Shown here one piece after another: positions 1-7,325 of a DNA stretch of 64,000 bases. A program made the position numbers and the translations under genes. The stretch lies in contig NZ_JAMYDU010000001.1 in NCBI RefSeq assembly GCF_024138395.1, positions 558,001 through 622,000 on the forward strand, given 5' to 3'. Under the pieces are notes generated by a model, which searched no databases, was not told where the DNA came from, and saw only the letters and a program-made list of their open reading frames with translations. Origin of the DNA: Pseudomonas mandelii (GTDB lineage: Bacteria > Pseudomonadota > Gammaproteobacteria > Pseudomonadales > Pseudomonadaceae). Each line of letters opens with the position of its first letter. Within the stretch, counting starts at the first letter, position 1.

Positions 1-2024
1 ACCCCAAATTTGGCGATCAACTCGACACAACTCTCGCTACTGAATATGCCTGTATGAGAGACATTTGCCGGACAGATAAAGCGACTGAAAAGCTTGCCGA
101 TCTAATCGAGAAACAGCCGGGTTTTACCGTACCAACCTTCTTCACATTGAGCTTGACTGATCAGAAGGACATGCACGCCAAGGTCACATCTTTCATCAAG
201 TCCCTGCGCGATACCTATATGGTCAAGGACGACTATCAGGGGGCCCAGGCACTCAGCGGAAAGTTTGGCAATTTGCTCACTCAGAATCTCGCAGCAGCAA
301 TGCAATTGAGTGAAAACGGCATTGTGCTCGGTCAGTTGCGCAACACGGCGTATGAGCCTGCAAAGCAATTGCGCCTGGCAGGAGCGCTGGATGAGGCCAT
401 GCAAGCGCTACGCAGTGGCCAGTCGCTAGATCCAGCAAAAGTATTGCGCCGAATTCCTGGCTCGGCCTGGATAGACGTTCTGCGTGCCTTTGGTAAGGGG
501 GGTATTACGTTGGAGTTTGCCTCTGCGAATCAAATTGCCGCGTTCAAAGCTGATATGGCCAAACTGACAGATCTGCGCCAGCAAATGACTTCGCTGAAAA
601 AACAGATTCGGCAAACCCTGGCTGATGAACGTAAAGGCCGGTTACCAAAAGGCGGTTACAAAACCTTGGTATCTCGCCGCAAAGCTATTCAACAAACTGT
701 CGCTCCACTTGAAGGGCGGGTAGCTCAGGCCATGAGTCCTGTTGGTGACGGGCCGGGTAAGGCTGCCTTCAAGATCAAAGGGCTTAACAATGCTCAGGTG
801 CTTGAGTTTGAGCGGATGGCCGATGACTATCGGCTCAAGCGACCGTATAAAGGTTTGACTGGAGAAGTTTTCAAATCAGTGGGTGGCGATGTGTTTGCTT
901 CAGCCGCATTTGTCATGCAAACGATAAATTTCTACCAGGTATTTATCGAAGTACGTTCTAAAGTAGTGTGGGAAAGCGCTGATACCCTATCTTTCTTTAA
1001 CGCCCTCTTTTCTACGGTTGGAGGCGGTTTGGCTGCTGCACAGGGTATTGCCATAACAAGTCTTTCAGTAGCTATCAAAAATTACACAAGCGCCGCCGGC
1101 AAAATTAAGTTGGCCGCTAAGCTAGGAAAAATCACCGGGGCATTGAGCCCATTTGCCTACATATTCAGTGCAGTTGCCGCAGGAACAGGTATGTATGGTG
1201 AAAAAGGATCGGCTGCCAAATGGACAGAGGCGTTACGTTCAGGGAATGGTGCCAAGTTGACAGGCGCCAGCATGACATTAGCAGGAGACTCTGGACAACT
1301 TGCGCTCAATGGATGGGCCTTCGCCAGGAGTGGCCAATCCATTTATGAGGCGTTTACCACCGTAAATCAGGCACGTGCGCTGGTTTGGGTCAAAGCGGGT
1401 GGCCAACTGTTGAGCATTGCTGCCAGAGCAAATTTGATTGGCCTGGTGCTTACCGGTCTGCAATTGGGCGGAGAATGGCTGTACAACCGAAACAACAAAA
1501 CAGATTTGGATACTTGGTTGCAAAAAGGGCCTTGGGGTAAGCAGAGCGCCAACCGCAGTCTGACTGAGGAGCGCCTGCTGCTTGCCGACATAACGGCATC
1601 ACCGCAGGTGGCATTGCAGACGATAAACAACAAGGCTATGGCGGTACTGCGCATACCAGGAATCACTGCTCGTGAACTAAATGATGTAGAGTTTGGCGTG
1701 AGCGCTTACTGGCTGACAAACCACCAACGAAATGACTGGGAGGCATGGAGCGAGCCGCTGCTTTATCAATTCAACTTGCTCAGTGCTCCGGATGAACCGC
1801 TTAAATTAGGCATGGACATTTTCCAACACGAAGCCAACGCCCAACATGGTTTGGCTATTGTCCTACGCTATCACCCCGTTGCTGGCGATAAATCCTTCCG
1901 AGAGAAACGCTTCGAAACTACGACGTTGAACGCGCAAAATGGCAAGCTATTTTCGGCTGTCTCTGTTTTAAAGTCGCGCAAAACCGATGCCCCATGGCTA
2001 TTGGTCAACAGCGACTTCCTGTAG
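1..2024 (+). CDS. VasX-like (BTH_I2691-type) T6SS effector, C-terminal part
   Basis: The reading frame is open from the window's first full codon, so the gene begins upstream; the methionine at position 54 is internal and about 673 residues are visible. The first half is helical and charged. The middle (about nt 880-1500) holds several glycine/alanine-rich hydrophobic segments long enough to span a membrane, followed by a soluble C-terminal domain of about 170 residues. This layout, and a membrane protein immediately downstream, fit the VasX/BTH_I2691-type T6SS effectors, which are pore-forming toxins delivered into other bacteria. The family call is from recognition, not a search. The N-terminal VasX region that would settle it is outside the window. 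Confidence 0.6.
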   Translation, partial: PKFGDQLDTTLATEYACMRDICRTDKATEKLADLIEKQPGFTVPTFFTLSLTDQKDMHAKVTSFIKSLRDTYMVKDDYQGAQALSGKFGNLLTQNLAAAMQLSENGIVLGQLRNTAYEPAKQLRLAGALDEAMQALRSGQSLDPAKVLRRIPGSAWIDVLRAFGKGGITLEFASANQIAAFKADMAKLTDLRQQMTSLKKQIRQTLADERKGRLPKGGYKTLVSRRKAIQQTVAPLEGRVAQAMSPVGDGPGKAAFKIKGLNNAQVLEFERMADDYRLKRPYKGLTGEVFKSVGGDVFASAAFVMQTINFYQVFIEVRSKVVWESADTLSFFNALFSTVGGGLAAAQGIAITSLSVAIKNYTSAAGKIKLAAKLGKITGALSPFAYIFSAVAAGTGMYGEKGSAAKWTEALRSGNGAKLTGASMTLAGDSGQLALNGWAFARSGQSIYEAFTTVNQARALVWVKAGGQLLSIAARANLIGLVLTGLQLGGEWLYNRNNKTDLDTWLQKGPWGKQSANRSLTEERLLLADITASPQVALQTINNKAMAVLRIPGITARELNDVEFGVSAYWLTNHQRNDWEAWSEPLLYQFNLLSAPDEPLKLGMDIFQHEANAQHGLAIVLRYHPVAGDKSFREKRFETTTLNAQNGKLFSAVSVLKSRKTDAPWLLVNSDFL

Positions 2025-2056
2025 GTGCCCGACTCACAACTTTTCGGTTGAATTAC

Positions 2057-3151
2057 ATGTCATCCAAATCAACAAATAACGACGAACTTCATCTCAAGCA
2101 TCAGCGCCCCGTCGCTGGTGAATCTCGACGTTTTACTACTGGCGAAGCAGTGTTTTTTTCGCCACTACCCGTCCCTACCGGCCAGATCCCAATGGATTTG
2201 GGGGGAAGCTTTCTTGATATCAACGACACTTACCTAGACGTAGGTAGCAGTAACGTCAATAAGGCATTCCAAACCAGGGTTATGATCGCAAGCAGCATGC
2301 TCATACTGATTGTGAGTTTAATAATCGGCCCCTTCATCGCCGGGCTAATGAGTTTTGGTGATCCCTATGGCAGAACATTTACACATATTTTCATAGAGTT
2401 TTTCCCCACCGGCGCTGCAATCGGAGCTTGGGGAGCAGCAGGAGCCACAGTTCTGGGACTCTACGTTGTCATCAGCACTACTCTAGCCAAAGTCCGTACC
2501 CGCCCGATACGCTTCAATAGGCAACGTCGCGAAGTCTGTTTTTTTGCTAATGGGTCTGACGAGCCGGTCATCCAACCTTGGGAAGAAATGGTGTCCTGGA
2601 TTTCTGTCAGTACTGGTGTAACTGGGGTCGGCGTCATGAGTACTTATACCTTTGGCATGGCATTTGACGACCCTAAAACTGATACCGTTCATTTTGTGAA
2701 CCAGGGAGTAATGACTCCAGTTCATGGTTTGGGTAAATGGGAGGCGATACGTGTTTACATGGAAAGAGGGCCACAACACTGCCCCGGTAAAGCACCGTAC
2801 GAAGGCCGCCATACATTTGATAAAGAGCACGGAGATATGCTTGAGGAGTACCAACACAACGAGCGCTCCGCGTTAGGTGTTGGCTGGTGGTATTTCACTC
2901 ATGTAATCACTTTATGGCGCTTTCCGTACTGGGTAGCGGAATGGGACCATCGTTTCAGCATGAAATCTCTACCTGATTCCATTTCTGAGTGGTCCAAACC
3001 GTTACCCTCTGAACAATGGGCCAAACCAAGCGCCGCTCTGAAAGAGCAAAGCATGAAGATCGAAAAAGCCTTTACTCAAGGACAGGATTTCATGACGTAC
3101 TTTAAGGCCAACCTAAACGAAACCAGGGCAGAAGAATCAACAAATAGCTGA
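2057..3151 (+). CDS. DUF6708-type two-helix membrane protein, putative immunity protein
   Basis: A 364-residue protein with two predicted membrane helices (residues about 76-98 and 117-141) and a C-terminal cytoplasmic domain of about 220 residues rich in Trp and His. An in-frame start at 1994 would overlap the effector. I prefer the ATG at 2057, which lies just after the effector stop; neither has a strong Shine-Dalgarno. DUF6708 proteins often sit next to VasX-like effectors, so a protective role in the inner membrane is a reasonable inference, but DUF6708 has no assigned function that I know of. Gene order supports co-expression with the effector. Confidence 0.6.
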   Translation: MSSKSTNNDELHLKHQRPVAGESRRFTTGEAVFFSPLPVPTGQIPMDLGGSFLDINDTYLDVGSSNVNKAFQTRVMIASSMLILIVSLIIGPFIAGLMSFGDPYGRTFTHIFIEFFPTGAAIGAWGAAGATVLGLYVVISTTLAKVRTRPIRFNRQRREVCFFANGSDEPVIQPWEEMVSWISVSTGVTGVGVMSTYTFGMAFDDPKTDTVHFVNQGVMTPVHGLGKWEAIRVYMERGPQHCPGKAPYEGRHTFDKEHGDMLEEYQHNERSALGVGWWYFTHVITLWRFPYWVAEWDHRFSMKSLPDSISEWSKPLPSEQWAKPSAALKEQSMKIEKAFTQGQDFMTYFKANLNETRAEESTNS

Positions 3152-3252
3152 ATACTGTGAAGCCCAAGAATCAGATGGGGCGCCGCCAACCGCCTCGCAC
3201 AAATTACCCTGTCTGATCCAGCAGGAAACCTACAAGAAAAGGGGACTACAAG

Positions 3253-3307
3253 AAAAGGGGACAGATTTATTTTCTAAGCGTTCATGAAAATAAATCTGTC
3301 CCCTTTT
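3253..3307. repeat. Perfect 22-bp inverted repeat, GGGGACAGATTTATTTTC type
   Basis: The arms at 3253-3274 and 3286-3307 are exact reverse complements of 22 bp, separated by an 11-nt loop. A partial direct duplication of the left-arm start (TACAAGAAAAGGGGAC) lies at 3231-3246. This sequence type is familiar from short palindromes and transposase-associated ends in many bacteria, but no transposase is seen here. The right arm encodes the first residues (MKINLSPF) of the downstream small ORF. Confidence 0.9.
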
Positions 3308-3514
3308 GCTCGTATAAAACCCGGAGACGCCCGATTCAAATACGAAATGCCGAACGGGAAAGAAAATGGTGCCTATCCAAAAGAGTGGATTCCCAGCGGA
3401 GCAACGAAAAGCGGCACCAAAGAGGCTGCCCTAATAGGCTCTGAGGAAACACAACATAATAAAAGTATCGATGAATTATTAAGCCAATTTGAGGCCTGGG
3501 AAAAACTTCAATGA
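3284..3514 (+). CDS. 76-residue ORF, possible toxin-tip remnant
   Basis: The first eight codons are simply the right arm of the 22-bp palindrome, so the protein start has been supplied by the repeat. The remaining 68 residues are polar and contain YPKEWIPSGATKSGTKEA, the kind of sequence seen near the C-terminal tip of polymorphic toxins. The stop overlaps the next ATG by 4 bp (ATGA), as in toxin/immunity pairs. I do not recognise a catalytic domain. The best reading is a broken-off C-terminal end of a toxin fused to repeat DNA, not an intact gene. It has no convincing ribosome-binding site of its own outside the hairpin. Confidence 0.45.
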   Translation: MKINLSPFARIKPGDARFKYEMPNGKENGAYPKEWIPSGATKSGTKEAALIGSEETQHNKSIDELLSQFEAWEKLQ

Positions 3515-3975
3515 AATTTCAGATCGCACTAGAAAACAATGAGCCCTCGGAGTTTTTTAAAGGTCAAGGACAATATTTTTCCCGAGACCCTGATTGGGGA
3601 GATCACCTCTATATCAACAACTGGCAAGGTCTCTGCGGATACCTAAAATCTAAAGAAAGCCCAAATAAAATACTACTTGATATATTCAGCAAATATTTAA
3701 CATCACTGCAGCACTGCTACCAAGATGCGGATTCCTTGCTATTAAATATAAGCTGTTACTATTCAATACGAAATGATACATCGCTCATGTCCGAAGACAG
3801 CTTTGACTTAATAGCGAACCTTAGCGAAGGAAACAAAAAAACAATCGGCGAACTATTTAAACTTCTACGCAGAGAGTACGCCAACCAAAATACTGGCAAG
3901 CCTGTGATTAGTCTTGACCAATTTCTGTTTAAAATAAAGACAAATGGTTGCAATTTTGATCTAGAAAAACTGTAG
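3511..3975 (+). CDS. Small acidic cytoplasmic protein, candidate immunity protein
   Basis: A 154-residue soluble protein without signal peptide or membrane segment. It is rich in Asp, Glu, Asn, Ser and Leu and its DNA is clearly more AT-rich than the flanking genome. It starts at an ATG that overlaps the stop of the preceding toxin-tip-like ORF, so the two are probably translated together. Size, composition, coupling and position beside a T6SS effector pair fit a polymorphic-toxin immunity protein; I recognise no specific family. A degenerate copy of the upstream palindrome follows about 35 bp after the stop. Confidence 0.55.
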   Translation: MKFQIALENNEPSEFFKGQGQYFSRDPDWGDHLYINNWQGLCGYLKSKESPNKILLDIFSKYLTSLQHCYQDADSLLLNISCYYSIRNDTSLMSEDSFDLIANLSEGNKKTIGELFKLLRREYANQNTGKPVISLDQFLFKIKTNGCNFDLEKL

Positions 3976-4010
3976 CTGACATCAAGGAAAAAAGTCGAAG
4001 AAAAACTACA

Positions 4011-4058
4011 AAAAAGGGGGCAAATTATTTTCTAAGCGCTCATAAAAATAAATCTGAG
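4011..4058. repeat. Degenerate second copy of the GGGGACAGATTTATTTTC palindrome
   Basis: The run AAAAAGGGGGC, then AAATTATTTTCTAAGCGCTC, then ATAAAAATAAATCTGAGAA matches the perfect copy at 3253-3307 in order, including the loop (TAAGCGTTCAT there, TAAGCGCTCAT here). The arms have diverged and no longer pair fully. The two copies bracket the small ORF pair at 3284-3975. Confidence 0.75.
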
Positions 4059-4109
4059 AATTATCTGGCCGGCCTCCCCACCTCACGGAGGTGGCGGAAA
4101 ATTCAAGGT

Positions 4110-4745
4110 GTGAAGTTAGTTTTGCTAGGAATATGCCAATTGCCTTATCCCGATCTGCAAAATGCTGTTCAACGTACCGGGTTCACCGTCACCCAGTTCT
4201 CGGCCCAGCGCGTATATTTCGGCTGTTGGTCGATGACCGTTGAAGGCCACGGATGCACCTACCTAGTAGTCAACGAAGGACGAGACGGTTGGTTAATGTT
4301 TTATCGCGTGGGGGCCGCAGGGACATTTACTGAGCTGGACAAGAAAGTATCGACTTGGATGGACGACGCCGATAAAGCAACTCAATGCCTGATCTGGCTT
4401 TCTGGCTGCCGTCCTCCTCTACAGCCCCACAAAGTCCGAAGTTATTATGTGATTGCCGAAAAGGATCTTGTACCGGAGCAACCCCACAGCTCTGACTGGC
4501 CAAAATTAATCGGCTACTGCTACGACGATGACTACTTTTTGTTTTTTGAGGGCAAGGGTCATGGGCTGGGTGGGACCGCAGTACCCGCTTGCGAAGGCAA
4601 AAAAGCTGAGTGGCTAACGATATTCAGGGCACTGGACGTCGAGTGGTTTATAAGCTTGCTGGAAACGCTTAAGTTCACGTCGGAGGAAGCATTTACCTTA
4701 GCGTTGATCGAGAAGGTAGGCTCGCTCAGAGTTTGTCGATATTAA
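4110..4745 (+). CDS. Unrecognised 211-residue protein
   Basis: I do not recognise a family. The protein has no signal peptide or membrane helix, several Trp and Cys residues, and a Tyr/Asp/Phe-rich stretch (CYDDDYFLFFEGKGHGLGG) near residue 145. It starts at a GTG at 4110, but the frame stays open upstream through the degenerate palindrome with no good Shine-Dalgarno, so the true start is uncertain and the gene may be a 3' fragment. Its position among orphan toxin/immunity-like genes makes an immunity-type role possible; that is inference only. Confidence 0.45.
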   Translation: MKLVLLGICQLPYPDLQNAVQRTGFTVTQFSAQRVYFGCWSMTVEGHGCTYLVVNEGRDGWLMFYRVGAAGTFTELDKKVSTWMDDADKATQCLIWLSGCRPPLQPHKVRSYYVIAEKDLVPEQPHSSDWPKLIGYCYDDDYFLFFEGKGHGLGGTAVPACEGKKAEWLTIFRALDVEWFISLLETLKFTSEEAFTLALIEKVGSLRVCRY

Positions 4746-4837
4746 AAACTAATGTGTGTCCTCTTTTGCTTCTGATGCATTGCCATCAACAAGTCGCCCC
4801 TAAGAACTGGATCATCACTCAACAAAGGAATGAACCC

Positions 4838-5863
4838 TTGTTCACCATCGCACGACCATTCGCCATGCTTTTGGCATTGACCCTTTCTCTTGACGCTGCC
4901 GCGCTGTCACTTCGATCAGAAAAACGCGCAGACGGTACAACCGTGTTGCAGCTCACCAATGACCCGGCCCCTGCACGACCGCCACAGCTCAACGAAGATC
5001 CGGCGATACGCGCCGCCTTGATTGACTTCATCGGTTATGCGACAGGCAGCTACACCAACGATGACTCGTTGATCGTGACGCAAGTGCTGGATGCCCTTGA
5101 TTCAGAGTTCTCGACGTTTGAGGAAGGTGTACCTGCCGGACGCAAAATGCTGACGGCCATGGATGATGGTAACCACGGCGACGAGCGCGCCGCACTGTTG
5201 TTGGACGACAAGGGGCAGTTGATCGCCGTTGGGCTGGTCAATGGGCACTGTACCGTCAAATCACGCACTGAGTCGTTGTCCTGCAACCCCGGCCCCGAAA
5301 CCGTGCTGACTATATTCCAGGCGAAAGGCGCCAAGAAGAGCGATGCTGACCCAATCATTGTCTGGAGCAAACAGTTGCCACCATTGATTGCGTATTGGGC
5401 CGAAAGTGAAGATCCCGAAACACGTGCTCAAGCGCAAAAAATTGCCACGGTCGAATACATCACCACTGACCCGAAAAAAGACTCCTGGAACGCCTCGCAA
5501 TTACCTTCCGACTTCCCGAAGGCGATGCTCCCTTTGATTCCGAAAAATGCCCATCTGGCGGGCGCTGGCGTCGATGGCGTTTACACCACACCCGGCATGA
5601 AAGGCGCGCCGATTTACGGTGACTTCGACGAATTGGCAGGCCGGCCACGACATGATTTCGAGATCATGTTGAAAACCTATACAGCGTTCTCCGACGTCGT
5701 CGAGTTTTACAAACAGAAAGCTAAAGGTGCCGAGTTAAGTGCCAACGATGAAAAGGCACTGATTGAGGGTGTTGCAGGTGGCGCCACCTACAAAATCGAG
5801 ATAAAGGATAATGAGGAAGAAGGAACGGCCATCACTTTTTCCGCGTGGAGAAAAGAGGTCTGA
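4838..5863 (+). CDS. Exported protein of unknown function
   Basis: The frame opens at a TTG at 4733, but I favour the TTG at 4838. It lies 8 nt after AAAGGA and directly begins a signal peptide (hydrophobic core MLLALTLSLDAAALS), giving about 341 residues. The mature part carries an acidic N-terminal half, a segment on which two cysteines (in NGHC and LSCNPG) could form a disulfide, and no motif I recognise. It is probably periplasmic. It follows the unrecognised 4110 gene by about 90 bp and may be its partner or an independent gene. GC content is closer to the genome average than that of the 3.3-4.0 kb genes. Confidence 0.5.
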   Translation: MFTIARPFAMLLALTLSLDAAALSLRSEKRADGTTVLQLTNDPAPARPPQLNEDPAIRAALIDFIGYATGSYTNDDSLIVTQVLDALDSEFSTFEEGVPAGRKMLTAMDDGNHGDERAALLLDDKGQLIAVGLVNGHCTVKSRTESLSCNPGPETVLTIFQAKGAKKSDADPIIVWSKQLPPLIAYWAESEDPETRAQAQKIATVEYITTDPKKDSWNASQLPSDFPKAMLPLIPKNAHLAGAGVDGVYTTPGMKGAPIYGDFDELAGRPRHDFEIMLKTYTAFSDVVEFYKQKAKGAELSANDEKALIEGVAGGATYKIEIKDNEEEGTAITFSAWRKEV

Positions 5864-5963
5864 ATTCCTTTAACTAGATGATCGGACGCAATGCGGCAGA
5901 TTCATTCAAGTCTTCGTGATTGGTAATCTGCCCTTTGCTCCTGAAACAGGGTTTGGTATCCAG

Positions 5964-6223
5964 ATGAAACTAAAAGATATTTTCACAAGTAAAATGGAAT
6001 ATTTCAGCATCGGACACGAAGAAACGTCGGGAAAGTTCTACCGATCCCGGTCAGCAATCGCCTCATCGACTACGAGGAGTACTACGAAATCCCAAAAGCG
6101 TGCTTCGACCGATATCTGGAAAAACCAGATAGCGCACTGGAGTTCGTCGAGCAATGTCGAAATCAACAAATGGACCACTTGCTCATGATCAAGCCCGGTA
6201 GCGACCGTGGAACCGCCTGTTGA
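5964..6223 (+). pseudogene. Frameshifted small gene, unknown function
   Basis: The frame from the ATG at 5964 reads MKLKDIFTSKMEYFSIGHEE and is then lost. The sense-looking continuation (IPVSNRLIDYEEYYEIP, later MDHLLMIKPGSDRG) lies in another frame and stops at 6223. Joining the two needs one extra base near 6042-6046, so the gene has a single-base deletion relative to an intact frame of about 86 codons. The product would be a small acidic soluble protein. I do not know its function; the neighbourhood suggests an orphan immunity-like gene. A sequencing error cannot be excluded. Confidence 0.55.
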
Positions 6224-6392
6224 GTTGAAGTTCGTCGCCTGACAAAAGCATCGGACATTTCCCACAACCCCCATCGCCACCCATGAACTTGTACACCCTC
6301 TCCTCCCCAGATAACCTCCCCCAGCCGCTGCAACCTCAGCGACCGGTTTTGACAGACCGAACACGATCAAGGCATGTAAATGCCGCTTTGCG

Positions 6393-6411
6393 GCTCCATT
6401 GTTTCAGGAGC
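6393..6411 (+). promoter_or_regulatory. Hairpin hiding the DUF6124 Shine-Dalgarno (copy 1)
   Basis: GCTCC at 6393-6397 can pair with GGAGC at 6407-6411 across a 9-nt loop. The right arm contains the GGAG ribosome-binding site of the ATG at 6418. Two further small stems lie just upstream (GGCAT/ATGCC and CCGC/GCGG). The intact DUF6124 gene at 42001-42381 has the same arrangement. Confidence 0.45.
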
Positions 6412-6417
6412 TTCACG

Positions 6418-6764
6418 ATGAAAAAGTTTCCACCCGATTCCCTCGACCCCCTCCAACTCAACCAAGCAACCCAACGCACCATCAGCGCCCGCCTCCGCAA
6501 CCCAAAAAATCCCGACCCATCAGCCACGTTTTCACCCTCCTCCCCAACATTGACACCGAAACCCTGCTAAGCCACGCCTGCGAAACCCTCGCCTCACTCA
6601 ACGTGCTCACTACCGACTTTGCTTGTGAACTCGAAGGCTCGCACCGCAGCCTGGCGCTATCGATTCAGCAATTGGCCGTGCTGGGTGAATTGTTGGTAAA
6701 CCGGGCGCTGGATAACCTCGATCCACCCGGTGGGGCGCCCGATGCTCAGGAGGTGCAGCCATGA
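6418..6764 (+). pseudogene. DUF6124 family gene with frameshift
   Basis: The start at 6418 has a good Shine-Dalgarno (GGAG, 7 nt upstream) and reads MKKFPPDSLDPLQLNQATQR. This matches the N-terminal pattern of the intact DUF6124 protein at 42001-42381. The conserved C-terminal part (LLPNIDTETLLSHACETLAS through LGELLVNRALDNLD) is in a different frame that ends at 6764. The 347-nt length means one base is missing, around 6495-6525 near an A-rich run. DUF6124 is a small pseudomonad family of unknown function. The overlap of its stop with the next ATG shows that the original gene was coupled to the 6761 gene. Confidence 0.7.
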
Positions 6765-7027
6765 CTCGATACATGCCGATTACCGGCATCGACTGCACGA
6801 TCCCTTCCCTGCTGATCGACACTGAAGCGCCTATTGATGTGTTGCATGACACGGCGGCGTATCGCATTCGCAGCGTCACTCAACTGTTGGAAACGCTTTC
6901 CCTGGGCGAAGCGCTTGGTGGTGATGCTGCGCTGTTGCAAGAGTTTGCGCGGGTGTTGGCCATCCCGTTGCGCGATGGCTGCGATTTGCTGGATGTGGTC
7001 GGACGGCGGTTGCGAGCGCGACTTTAA
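6761..7027 (+). CDS. Small conserved-looking protein downstream of DUF6124
   Basis: An 88-residue soluble helical protein beginning MTRYMPITGIDCTIPSLLID. Its ATG overlaps the stop of the DUF6124 frame (ATGA), so it was probably translated by coupling. I see no signal peptide or catalytic motif and I do not recognise a named domain. It is followed after 13 bp by an intrinsic terminator that closes the two-gene unit. Because the upstream frame is broken, coupling now depends on ribosomes reading the 6399-6764 frame, so its expression may be reduced. Confidence 0.6.
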   Translation: MTRYMPITGIDCTIPSLLIDTEAPIDVLHDTAAYRIRSVTQLLETLSLGEALGGDAALLQEFARVLAIPLRDGCDLLDVVGRRLRARL

Positions 7028-7040
7028 ATCATCAATAAGA

Positions 7041-7073
7041 ATGGGCGACCCAAGGTAGGGTCGCTCATTTTTA
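7041..7073 (+). terminator. Intrinsic terminator after the DUF6124 unit
   Basis: ATGGGCGACCC (7041-7051) pairs with GGGTCGCTCAT (7058-7068) with one mismatch, followed by a T-run. It lies 13 bp after the stop of the 88-residue gene. Confidence 0.85.
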
Positions 7074-7155
7074 TATCCGCAACTTTTAAACACCACCTCT
7101 CAGACTTATGCACGCAGCACTTCGCAAGAGTTTGTTAAAAACTGTCTTTAAACTT
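7041..7155. repeat. Left copy of a degenerate direct repeat flanking the hybrid kinase
   Basis: The terminator and the following sequence (TTTTTATATCCGCAACTTTT, then a CACCACCTC stretch, then CACGCAGCACTTCGCAAG at about 7110) recur in diverged form after the kinase gene at 9256-9495. The rest of the gap up to 7325 is AT-rich, carries the kinase promoter region, and shows no gene. Confidence 0.6.
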
Positions 7156-7325
7156 CTGATCATTCAGAAAAATCGACTCAACATCGTGAGCACAAAAAAC
7201 AAAAAAACTGGCTCTTTGGTCAACTAACATCTCATCGCCTCACCTGAAAACAGCAAAAAACAAAACAATGGTTTTCAACCAACCTTCAAACTATACTTCC
7301 GCGCGCAGTATGGAGGCTGTGATTT

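Noticed and set aside
3253..4058. Palindrome pair as terminal inverted repeats of an intact insertion sequence
   Set aside because: The bracketed genes do not encode a transposase, and the copies are in the same orientation and unequal in quality.
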